In this document: piece after piece, positions 52,210 to 60,103 of the stretch
Numbering within the stretch: the first letter of the stretch is position 1
How the letters are laid out: the number at the start of each line of letters is the position of its first letter
NCBI RefSeq assembly: GCF_000786655.1
Contig: NZ_JROM01000011.1
Coordinates: 124,001-188,000 of the forward strand
Reading direction: 5' to 3'
DNA from: Kocuria marina
GTDB lineage: Bacteria; Actinomycetota; Actinomycetes; Actinomycetales; Micrococcaceae
DNA: 64,000 nucleotides
The notes under the pieces: model-generated
The model's input: only the letters and a program-made list of their open reading frames with translations
Told to the model about the DNA's origin: nothing
The model's database searches: none
Translations under genes and position numbers: made by a program

Positions 52210-55200
52210 TCACCGGGACAGCTCGTCCACCACCCGTTGCATGGACTGGCTGTGGTTGCCGAAGCGGTGCATCGTGATGGACACCGCTTGCTCGTGGAGC
52301 ATGTACATCATCTCCACCCGACCGGAACCCACCACGTGATCCGTGATCAGGGCGATGTCCGGGTGTTCGGCGCGCACGGCGTAGAGCTCGCGCAGGTCCT
52401 CATCGGTCCCGCCCCATGGTGAGATCACGCGGACGCGAGCGCCGTGGCGGACGTCCAGAGCGGCGTCGTCCAGGGCGTCGATGTCCGAGAGCTGACCGAG
52501 CGGGCCCAGGGAGCCGGTGCCCAGGGCGTGCGCGAAGTCGGCGTCGGACGCCGGGTTGAGGACGGACGCGAAGAGCCCGTGCACCGCGTGCGGCAGGGAC
52601 TGGGCGGCGCTGAGGACCACCTGCGAACCCGAGCGCACCGCGGCGAGACCCACGCGCAGGACGTCCGTGAGGGACGCGCCTTCCTGCGCGCGCACCACCA
52701 CGGTGCGGGGGCGGTAGCGGAACAGGTTGGCCTCGCTGAGCAGGGCCGTGGGGTCCTTGACCTGACCGAACTCGCGCTGCCACTCGGACTGGTCGGACTG
52801 CGCGGCGCGGCGCAACCACACGAGGTCCTCGTCCGAGACGAGTGGCGTGACCGAGTCCAGCGCGCGGTGCACGCGGGGGTCCAGGACCCACGCGCCGGCC
52901 GCGCCGCGATCGGTGCTCGTGGACGTGAAGCCCGCGCGCGTCCACCGACCCAGGGTGGCCAGGTAGTTGGGACCGCCCGCCTTGGCGCCCAGGCCCACGG
53001 ACGAGCGCTTCCACCCGCCGAACGGCTGGCGCTGCACGATCGCACCCGTGATCCCGCGATTGACGTAGAGGTTGCCCGCCTGGACGGTGTCCACCCAGCG
53101 CAGGATCTCGTCCGCGTCCAGCGAGTGGATGCCCGCGGTGAGCCCGTAGTCCGTGGCGTTCTGCAGTTCCACGGCGTGGTCCAGGTCCTCCGCGGCCATG
53201 AGCCCCAGCACGGGCCCGAAGCACTCGGTGAGGTGGAAGAAGGACCCCGGCTTCACACCGGTGCGGATCGCGGGACGCCACAACCGTCCGGTGTCATCCA
53301 GCTGCTTGGGCTCGATCAGCCATTCCTCGCCGGGTTCCAGCTCGGTCAGCGCACGCAGCAGCTTGTCGCCGGGCTGCTCCACGGTGGGGCCCACGCTCGC
53401 CTGCAGGTTCACGGGCCAGTCCACGACCATGGAGGACGCCGCGTCCACGAGCTGGCGGCGGAACCGCTCGGACGTGGCCACGGACCCCACGAGGATCCCG
53501 AGCGACGCCGCGGAGCACTTCTGCCCCGCGTGACCGAACGCGCTGGACACCAGGTCCCACACCGCCTGGTCGCGGTCCGCGCTGGGCGTGATCACGAGCG
53601 CGTTCTTCCCGGAGGTCTCGGCCGTGAGGGGCCGCTCGGGATCCCAGGACGCGAACAGCTGCGCCGTCTCGTACGCGCCCGTGAGCACCACGCGTTCCAC
53701 GTCCGGGTGGGAGATCAGCTGCTGACCGGCCTCCCCCTCCACGGGGGCCACGAGCTGCAGCACGTCCCGGGGCACACCGGCCTCCCACAGCGCCTCACAC
53801 ATGGCGGTGGAGCAGCGCCGCGATTCGGGCGAGGGCTTGTGGATCACGGCCGAACCCGTGGCCAGGGGCGCCACCGTGGTGCCCGTGGGGATGGCCAGCG
53901 GGAAGTTCCACGGCGGGGTCACCACGGTCACGGCGTGCGGCACGAAGTCCCCGCCGTCCACGGCGGCCAGCTCGAGCGCGCGCCGCGCGTAGTAACGGCA
54001 GAAGTCCACCGCTTCGGAGACCTCCGGATCGCTCTGCTCCAACACCTTGCCGGTCTCCGCACCGGCCACGGCCATGAGGTGACCGCGGCGCGCGGCCAGG
54101 ATGTCCCCGGCGCGGTTGAGGATCTCGGCGCGCTCGCGAGCGGGCGTGGCGGCCCACCGCTGCCCCGCGGCCTTGGCGGTGGCGACGACGTCGTTCACGG
54201 CCTCGACCGCATCCCCCGAGTTCTCCTCGACGTCCCGCAGCAGCTCCGGGACCGCCAGCGATTCGTACCACTGCGGGTCCCCGATGCGTTCGGCGATCTC
54301 CTCCGCCCACTTCTGGTTGGCGGGGACGGAGACGTCCGTGTCAGGTTCGTTGCGGAACGGCTCGTCCAGGGGGATCGTGGGGGTCTCCCCCGCGGTTTCC
54401 GCGCGGCGGTCCTGCACGCGCCGCGGGTCGAGCGCCTGGGGATCGTCCTCGAGGTCCGCGAGCGCCGCCCGGAACCGGGCCTCCTCGCGCTGGAAGACCC
54501 AGTTGTCCGGGCCCAGATCGAAGATCCCGGACATGAAGTTCTCGTTCGCGGAGTTCTCCTCGAGCCGGCGCACCAGGTAGGACACGGCGACGTCGAACTC
54601 CGCGGGCTTGACCGCCGGGACGTAGAGCAGCAACTGGCCCACGTCCTCGGAGACGGCGTCGCTCTGGTTGGTGGCCATGCCCTGGAGCATCTCGAACTCG
54701 ATGCGGTCGGTGACACCGCGTTTCGCGGCGAGCAGGTGGGCGAACGCGATGTCGAAGAGGTTGTGTCCCGCGACCCCCAGGCGCATACCGCGCATGCGCT
54801 CGGGGTGGAACAGCCACGAGAGCACGCGCTTGTAGTTGGTGTCCGTGGCCTGCTTGGACTCCATGGTGGCCAGCGGCCAGCCGTGCATCTCCGCGTCCAC
54901 GTTCTCCATGGCCAGGTTGGCACCCTTGACCAGGCGCACCTTGATCTGGGCGCCGCCGTCCGCGACCCGGCGCGCGGACCACTCCGAGAGGCGTTCGACG
55001 GCGCTCAGCGCGTCCGGGAGGTAGGCCTGCACCACGATGCCGGCCTCGAGGTTCTTCAGCTGGGGCTTGTCCAGCAGCCGCTGGAAGACCTCCAGGGTCA
55101 GTTCGAGGTCCGAGTAGACCTCCATGTCCAGGTTGATGAACATGGTGCCCGTGCCCTTGGTGGCCGCGGTCTCGTACAGCGGCAACAGCCGCTCGACCAC

Positions 55201-55818
55201 GCGCTCGGCGGTGCGATCGAAACCCCAGTGGGACAGTTGCGGCACCACGGAGGAGACCTTGAGGGAGACGTAGTCCACGTCCTCGCGGCGCAGCAGGCCC
55301 TCGGCGTCCGCGAGGTGCTTCTTGGCCTCGTCCTCACCGAGGACTTCCTCGCCCAACAGGTTGATGTTGAGCCGGTGCCCGTGCAACCGCAGGGCCTTGA
55401 CGGACTTGCCGAACGGGCCGGGGCGGGCGTCCACGACCATGTGTCCCACCATTTGCCGCAACCGGGTGCGCGCCGCGGGGACCACCACGGAGGGCAGTAC
55501 GCCGGACAGCGCCGTGCCCGCCTGGATCTGAGCCCGGTCCGCGGCGGGCATGGACTGGGGGGTCAACTTCGCGATGTCCTGCAGGGCCTTGGCCGCGGCC
55601 TTGGTGTCCTCGGTGCGGACCACGCGGTCCACGAATCCCACGGTGAACTCCAACCCGTTGGGGTCCTGGAGCACGGCGGCCAGTCGGTCCTCCGCGGGGT
55701 TCTTCTGGGTGTTCTTCCGCTGGTTCTCCTGCGCCCTGAGCAGCCACGTGCGCACGAGGTCCACGGCGGGATCGGCGAGGGCGTGAGGATCGGTTCCGGT
55801 ATTGACGGTGCGTGCCAT
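52210..55818 (-). CDS. putA: Bifunctional proline dehydrogenase / delta-1-pyrroline-5-carboxylate dehydrogenase
   Basis: The 1202-residue enzyme oxidises proline to glutamate. The FAD-dependent proline dehydrogenase barrel (about 60-480) includes RLVKGANLAMENVDAEMHGWP and ATMESKQATDTNYKRVL. The aldehyde dehydrogenase domain (about 520-990) has its catalytic Cys768 in GHAGQKCSAAS and Glu734 in TAETSGKNA, 34 residues apart as usual. The C-terminal ~200 residues are the degenerate ALDH-like tail of long PutA forms. There is no N-terminal DNA-binding domain, so it is not the self-regulating trifunctional type. GGAGG lies nine bases before the ATG. Confidence 0.96.
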   Translation of the reverse strand: MARTVNTGTDPHALADPAVDLVRTWLLRAQENQRKNTQKNPAEDRLAAVLQDPNGLEFTVGFVDRVVRTEDTKAAAKALQDIAKLTPQSMPAADRAQIQAGTALSGVLPSVVVPAARTRLRQMVGHMVVDARPGPFGKSVKALRLHGHRLNINLLGEEVLGEDEAKKHLADAEGLLRREDVDYVSLKVSSVVPQLSHWGFDRTAERVVERLLPLYETAATKGTGTMFINLDMEVYSDLELTLEVFQRLLDKPQLKNLEAGIVVQAYLPDALSAVERLSEWSARRVADGGAQIKVRLVKGANLAMENVDAEMHGWPLATMESKQATDTNYKRVLSWLFHPERMRGMRLGVAGHNLFDIAFAHLLAAKRGVTDRIEFEMLQGMATNQSDAVSEDVGQLLLYVPAVKPAEFDVAVSYLVRRLEENSANENFMSGIFDLGPDNWVFQREEARFRAALADLEDDPQALDPRRVQDRRAETAGETPTIPLDEPFRNEPDTDVSVPANQKWAEEIAERIGDPQWYESLAVPELLRDVEENSGDAVEAVNDVVATAKAAGQRWAATPARERAEILNRAGDILAARRGHLMAVAGAETGKVLEQSDPEVSEAVDFCRYYARRALELAAVDGGDFVPHAVTVVTPPWNFPLAIPTGTTVAPLATGSAVIHKPSPESRRCSTAMCEALWEAGVPRDVLQLVAPVEGEAGQQLISHPDVERVVLTGAYETAQLFASWDPERPLTAETSGKNALVITPSADRDQAVWDLVSSAFGHAGQKCSAASLGILVGSVATSERFRRQLVDAASSMVVDWPVNLQASVGPTVEQPGDKLLRALTELEPGEEWLIEPKQLDDTGRLWRPAIRTGVKPGSFFHLTECFGPVLGLMAAEDLDHAVELQNATDYGLTAGIHSLDADEILRWVDTVQAGNLYVNRGITGAIVQRQPFGGWKRSSVGLGAKAGGPNYLATLGRWTRAGFTSTSTDRGAAGAWVLDPRVHRALDSVTPLVSDEDLVWLRRAAQSDQSEWQREFGQVKDPTALLSEANLFRYRPRTVVVRAQEGASLTDVLRVGLAAVRSGSQVVLSAAQSLPHAVHGLFASVLNPASDADFAHALGTGSLGPLGQLSDIDALDDAALDVRHGARVRVISPWGGTDEDLRELYAVRAEHPDIALITDHVVGSGRVEMMYMLHEQAVSITMHRFGNHSQSMQRVVDELSR

Positions 55819-55952
55819 TGCAGCGCCTCCAAAGTCTCGGCCCGGGAAAGGTGCCGAGGCACTCCCTCGGCCACCAGCCGAGTCTCACCGGGCCCGGCGT
55901 GGCTGGTCCTCACACGCTATCGTGATCCCCGCCACGGCGAAGAATCGCCGGT

Positions 55953-58043
55953 CTACGATCGGTCGGACTCCGCCTGCAGGATGTCCAGCACCCGGATGAG
56001 GTTCAGGTGGCCCTCCACCTGCGGGAAGTTGCCGGTGGCCCGGCGCTGGGACGGCGAATAGGTGGAGGGCAACAGACCCAGCTCGTTGGCCGTGCCGAGC
56101 ACGAGGTCCGTGAGCCGCGTGGCATCGCCCGTGTGACCGCACAGCGCCAGCTGCTCGGCCAGCTGCAGGGTCGCGGACACGGACGGCACCGACTGCCCCG
56201 CGAAACCGTCCTGACCGATCGAGGACGCGAACGCCTCGGCGTCGTCCAGGTCGGTGAGCTGCGGGAGGTTGCGGTAGCGGTGCAGCAGCCCCGAACGGTC
56301 CGTGAGCTCCTTACGGATGCGCGCCACGGTGCCGAGCATGCGTTCGTCGTCGTAGGCCACGAAACCCACCGTGGGTAGCTGCAACAGGGAGGCGTCCACG
56401 TCCGTGGAGCCGTAGTACTGCACGAACGAACCCACCTGGGGGTCGTAACCGTTGGTCCAGATCTCGTGCGCGAGCTGGTCCCGGTGTTCCTCCCACGTCT
56501 CCACGTCCCCGGGCAGCCCGTGGATCCGCACGGCGTCCACGCCGGCCTGCAGCGCGGCCCACATCATCACGCGCGAGTGCGTGTAGTACTGGGGTTCACC
56601 GCGCATCTCCCAGACGCCCTGGTCCTTCTCCTCGTAGTTCGCCACGACGGCGCGCAGCAACGCCTGCTGCAACGGCCAGGACAAGTGGTCCTCCTGCACG
56701 CCGCGCCGGCGCAGCATCTCGAAGACCCGCAGCACGTGACCGGCCACGTCCGCCTGGTAGTGGTTGCCGGACGCGTTACCCTCGCGCACCGGTCGCGAAC
56801 GCGCGTAACCCGGCAGGTCCACGAGGCGTTCGCGGATCTGCCCGGAGCCGTCCAGCGTGTAGATGTTGGAGGGGTTGTCCACGTCCCCGGCCACGGCGCG
56901 CAGCAACCAGTTGCGCAGTTGCGCGGCCTCCCGGTCGTGGCCGTGGTCCAGCATGATCTCCAGCGCGGAAGCCGCGTCCCGGGGCCACGCGTGGCGGTGG
57001 TCCCAGTTGCGTTCCCCGCCCAGCACCTCCGGCACGGACGTGGTGTCCGCGGCGATCAGTCCGCCCGTGGCCTGGTGCATGAGCCCGCGCACCACGAGCA
57101 GGCTGCGGCGGATGATGTCCTCGGGGGCGTCCTGGGTGCTCGTGAAGTGCACCGTCTCCTGGGCGTCGGCGTCCGCCGGGCGGTCCCCGTGACGCCCCAC
57201 GTCCCGGCCGGATGCCGGCTCGCCCGCGTCTCGTCTTTCCGTCGACGACGCCGCCCACGCGCCGTCGTCCCCGTCCTCCGGGAGCTCGGGGTCCGCGGTG
57301 GGGTCCGTGAGCGGATCGTACGGTTCGTACAGATCCGTCCACTCCTGCCACAGATTCAGCGTGGCCGTGAGGGTCTCGTTGACGTCCACCGCTTCCGGCG
57401 GGACGCCGTGGGACGGGAACCACGTGAGCGTAAAGTCCCTGGTCTGGCCCGCGGCCACCGTGAAGGAGCCCGCGTGGCGGCGCTTACTGCGGTCCGGGTC
57501 CGCCTCCGGCAGCGGGTCACCGTGGAACACCACGGAATCGGGGCCGGCCATGCCCACGAGCACGGACTCCGCGACCGCACCCTCCTCCGATTCCTCCTCG
57601 AGGACGTCGAAGCGGCTCAGCCACGGGACCGACGAGCCGTAGTTGAAGCGCAGCCGCAGGTCCTGGAACATCTCGACCTCGCCCGTGAGCCCCTCGACCC
57701 GGCGGATCAGTTCCGTGCGGGAGTTCAGGGGCATGAAGTCCGTGACCCGCACCGTGCCGGTGTCCGTGGTCCACACGGTGTGCAGCACGAACGTGTTCTC
57801 CGCGTAGAACCGCTCCACCGCGGTGACGCCGGGCAGGGAAAGGTCCACCGCGGCGTCGTCGTTGACCGCGCAGTACGGTGCCAGCAACCAGCGGCCGTGG
57901 TCCGGGGTGCCCAGCAGCGCCGCGAACAGCGCGGGCGAGTCGAAGCGCGGGACGCACCACCAGTCCACCGAGCCGTGACGGGAGACCAACGGCCCGCTGC
58001 GCATGTTGGAGAGCAGGGCGTAGTCCTCGATCTTGGAAGCCAT
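55953..58043 (-). CDS. Glycoside hydrolase family 15 protein, copy 2
   Basis: The 696-residue paralogue of the enzyme at 48469-50580 begins SKIEDYALLSNMRSGPLVSRHGSVDWW. It has GGERNWDHRHAWPRDAASA, HYQADVAGHVLRVFE and VWEMRGEPQYYTHSRVMMWAAL with the acid Glu. Compared with copy 1, tryptophan-arginine positions in the WPRD motif differ, so the substrate may differ. Residues about 265-310 are a Pro/Asp/Arg-rich insert coded around an 11-mer repeat at 57244-57254; another copy lies at 57850-57860. It is downstream of putA's start region, divergent from the small membrane genes. The ATG at 58043 has no clear ribosome site. Confidence 0.86.
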   Translation of the reverse strand: MASKIEDYALLSNMRSGPLVSRHGSVDWWCVPRFDSPALFAALLGTPDHGRWLLAPYCAVNDDAAVDLSLPGVTAVERFYAENTFVLHTVWTTDTGTVRVTDFMPLNSRTELIRRVEGLTGEVEMFQDLRLRFNYGSSVPWLSRFDVLEEESEEGAVAESVLVGMAGPDSVVFHGDPLPEADPDRSKRRHAGSFTVAAGQTRDFTLTWFPSHGVPPEAVDVNETLTATLNLWQEWTDLYEPYDPLTDPTADPELPEDGDDGAWAASSTERRDAGEPASGRDVGRHGDRPADADAQETVHFTSTQDAPEDIIRRSLLVVRGLMHQATGGLIAADTTSVPEVLGGERNWDHRHAWPRDAASALEIMLDHGHDREAAQLRNWLLRAVAGDVDNPSNIYTLDGSGQIRERLVDLPGYARSRPVREGNASGNHYQADVAGHVLRVFEMLRRRGVQEDHLSWPLQQALLRAVVANYEEKDQGVWEMRGEPQYYTHSRVMMWAALQAGVDAVRIHGLPGDVETWEEHRDQLAHEIWTNGYDPQVGSFVQYYGSTDVDASLLQLPTVGFVAYDDERMLGTVARIRKELTDRSGLLHRYRNLPQLTDLDDAEAFASSIGQDGFAGQSVPSVSATLQLAEQLALCGHTGDATRLTDLVLGTANELGLLPSTYSPSQRRATGNFPQVEGHLNLIRVLDILQAESDRS

Positions 58044-58194
58044 GGACCCAGAATCCCATAAACGCCCCCGGCGGCTCACGCCGGGCGGAGGGTTCCGTGG
58101 CGGCCCTGGTACGCGGCGGTCCCGGCTGATTGAATGAGCCATCGATTCCACGGCCCGTGACGATCCACCGGCCTCGACGTGACGGGGAGGCTGC

Positions 58195-58464
58195 ATGGCC
58201 AGGGGTGAGGGAAAATCCACGCTCTACGACCTCGCGAGCACTATGTGCTTACTGGGGGCGGTCTTCCTGTACTTCTTTTACCATCAGGTCGTCCTGGCGG
58301 TGCTCGCAGTGGTCGCCTCGTTCATGCTGAGCCGCTTCTCCGGGCGTGCTCTGAAGGACGGGCGGATCGACGAGGCCCTCGAGGCGAAGGCCGCGTACGA
58401 CCGGCTGCACCCGGAGGAAGCCGCCTCGGAGGAGGAGCGAAACACCGATCCGCGGGACCGGTGA
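58195..58464 (+). CDS. Small membrane protein, unknown
   Basis: An 89-residue protein with two adjacent hydrophobic segments (about 13-48) and a charged, acidic C-terminus (EEAASEEERNTDPRDR). GGGAGG precedes the ATG at a good distance. No family recognised. Confidence 0.6.
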   Translation: MARGEGKSTLYDLASTMCLLGAVFLYFFYHQVVLAVLAVVASFMLSRFSGRALKDGRIDEALEAKAAYDRLHPEEAASEEERNTDPRDR

Positions 58465-58558
58465 TGGGGGAAGTCTGGCCGGATGGCCACTGTGTTCGGT
58501 GACGTTGCGCCGCTAACGTGGTTTGTTCGTTGTCCGCGTTCCCGACAGGAAGAACCCC

Positions 58559-59041
58559 ATGACGTACCCGGCTCAGCCGCTCCCCCGCTCGACCCAACCC
58601 GGTGAGTCCGTGGGGCCGCTCGGCGCGGTCCGCAACTACGTGCGCAAGGGTTTCCGGTTCTCCGGTAGGGCGTCCCGGTCCGAGTACTGGTGGGTCGCCC
58701 TGTGGACGGTCGTGATCTCGCTGCTGATGGAGCTGGGCAACTTCCGGTTGCCCGATAAACCGGGGGGATCGAGCGCCCTGGGGTTGATTCTGGCATTGCT
58801 GCTCTTCGCTATCTCGATCTTCGTGGTCATCTTCAGCCTCTCGCTGTCCGTGCGGCGGCTGCACGACATCAATGCTTCCGGGTTGTGGGTTCTGCTGATG
58901 TTCATCCCGTTGCTCGGCCATCTGGCCCTACTCGTGATGGCGGCGTTCCCACCCAATCCGCGGGGCGCCCGCTTCGACAACCAGACGATTCCCAACGGGA
59001 CGCCCGCAGCGGCCCACGACCGGGGGCAACGCCCGGTGTGA
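58559..59041 (+). CDS. DUF805 family membrane protein
   Basis: The 160-residue protein has the DUF805 hallmarks: YVRKGFRFSGRASRSEYWW, then two or three helices with SLSVRRLHDINASGLWVLL, and a tail with FPPNPRGARFDNQ. AGGAAG precedes the ATG at 58559. Members are small inner-membrane proteins of unknown function, often phage- or stress-linked. It is probably cotranscribed with the next small membrane gene. Confidence 0.87.
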   Translation: MTYPAQPLPRSTQPGESVGPLGAVRNYVRKGFRFSGRASRSEYWWVALWTVVISLLMELGNFRLPDKPGGSSALGLILALLLFAISIFVVIFSLSLSVRRLHDINASGLWVLLMFIPLLGHLALLVMAAFPPNPRGARFDNQTIPNGTPAAAHDRGQRPV

Positions 59042-59086
59042 GCGCGGCCGTCGCCGTGAACTGAACCCCAGGAAGAGGTGTTCCCC

Positions 59087-59395
59087 ATGCTCCCCGCCCT
59101 CCTCGCCATCGCGGGGTCCGTCCTGTTCTTCTACGCGACCCACGTTCTCAGTCGCGCCAACCCGCACTCGAAGATCCCGGCGTGGATAGGAAACCCGCCG
59201 GTTGTCCCGGACAGAGTTTTCGCATGTCGCTTCTTCGGGATGGGGTTCCTGGTTTTCGGCGCCATCCAGGTGGGCACAGCCGTCTGGTACTGGGGTCCTG
59301 TGCTCATCGTCGTGCTGATGATTCCCTCCGTCGTGCGCATGGCGCTGCACAACCGCAGGGTCGCCCGGTCGGCAGGCACTCGACCCACCGGGTAG
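59087..59395 (+). CDS. Small membrane protein, unknown
   Basis: A 102-residue protein with a first helix at the N-terminus (LPALLAIAGSVLFFYATHVL) and a second pair near 50-90, ending in a basic tail. ATG 59087 is eight bases after GGAAGAGG; an in-frame GTG at 59078 overlaps that site and is less likely. It lies 45 bases after the DUF805 gene. I do not recognise the family. Confidence 0.6.
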   Translation: MLPALLAIAGSVLFFYATHVLSRANPHSKIPAWIGNPPVVPDRVFACRFFGMGFLVFGAIQVGTAVWYWGPVLIVVLMIPSVVRMALHNRRVARSAGTRPTG

Positions 59396-59454
59396 CCATC
59401 CGGTTTACGGATTGGTGAGGCCCGGACCCCGGTCGGTGCTCCTCAGCGACCCTC

Positions 59455-59481
59455 TTGACCCATACCCCCCTAGGGTATAAT
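59455..59481 (+). promoter_or_regulatory. csoR promoter with overlapping CsoR operator
   Basis: TTGACC (-35, 59455-59460) and TATAAT (-10, 59476-59481) are separated by only 15 bp. The spacer and -10 carry ATACCCCCCTAGGGTAT (59462-59478), a GC-centred pseudo-palindrome matching CsoR operators (TATACCC...GGGTAT). Bound repressor would occlude the -10, giving copper-induced autoregulation. Confidence 0.85.
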
Positions 59482-59489
59482 TTGGACCC

Positions 59490-59807
59490 ATGAGCAGCCC
59501 CGAGACCCCCACCCGCGGGTACACCCAGGACAAGGCGGCTTATGCCCGCCGCCTCAAGCGCATCGAGGGTCAGGTGCGCGGTGTGCAGCGGATGATCGAC
59601 GAGGACACCTACTGCATCGACGTCCTCACCCAGATCTCCGCGATCCAGTCCGCCCTGAAATCCGTGAGCCTGGGGCTCATGGAAGAGCACCTGGGTCACT
59701 GCGTCAAGCACGCCGTGGAGGCCGCCCACGACTCCGGGGACACCTCGGACATGGACGCCAAACTCGCGGAGGCCAACGCCGCGATCGCGCGGCTCGTTAA
59801 GAGCTGA
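59490..59807 (+). CDS. csoR: Copper-sensing repressor CsoR
   Basis: The 105-residue all-helical repressor has the copper-binding triad Cys42, His67 and Cys71 in the expected C-x24-H-x3-C spacing, within YCIDVLTQISA and EEHLGHCVKHA. RRLKRIEGQVRGVQRM is the conserved first helix. Cu(I) binding releases it from the operator just upstream. The ATG has no ribosome site and lies eight bases after TATAAT, consistent with a leaderless transcript. copZ and copA follow. Confidence 0.95.
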   Translation: MSSPETPTRGYTQDKAAYARRLKRIEGQVRGVQRMIDEDTYCIDVLTQISAIQSALKSVSLGLMEEHLGHCVKHAVEAAHDSGDTSDMDAKLAEANAAIARLVKS

Positions 59808-59893
59808 GCGGGCGCCGTCGGCCCACGCCGCGGCCACCAGGACTTCGGGCCGTACGGCCCGGCAGGAGAATCACGAGCATCGAGGAGAACCCC

Positions 59894-60103
59894 ATGAACA
59901 CCACCGTCAACGTTTCCGGCATGACCTGCGGACACTGCGTCGCCTCCGTGAAGGAGGAACTGGCCGAGGTTCCCGGTGTCACCTCCGTGGCCGTGGACCT
60001 CAACGCCGGCGGCGTCTCCCCCGTGACCATCGAGAGCTCGCGCGAACTGACCTCGGACGAGATCTCCGCGGCCGTGGAAGAGGCCGGGTATGCCGTCGTC
60101 TGA
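59894..60103 (+). CDS. copZ: Copper chaperone CopZ (HMA domain)
   Basis: The 69-residue single heavy-metal-associated domain has the metal-binding MTCGHC near the N-terminus and the usual beta-alpha-beta-beta-alpha-beta pattern. It carries Cu(I) to the CopA ATPase. GAGGAG precedes the ATG. Its stop codon overlaps the start of copA by 14 bases, so the two are translationally coupled. Confidence 0.93.
   Translation: MNTTVNVSGMTCGHCVASVKEELAEVPGVTSVAVDLNAGGVSPVTIESSRELTSDEISAAVEEAGYAVV

Noticed and set aside
52444-56061. A 1205-codon open frame antisense to putA
   Set aside because: It mirrors putA codons, a usual by-product of high-GC third positions, and its translation is low-complexity His/Arg/Gly-rich with no family signature.
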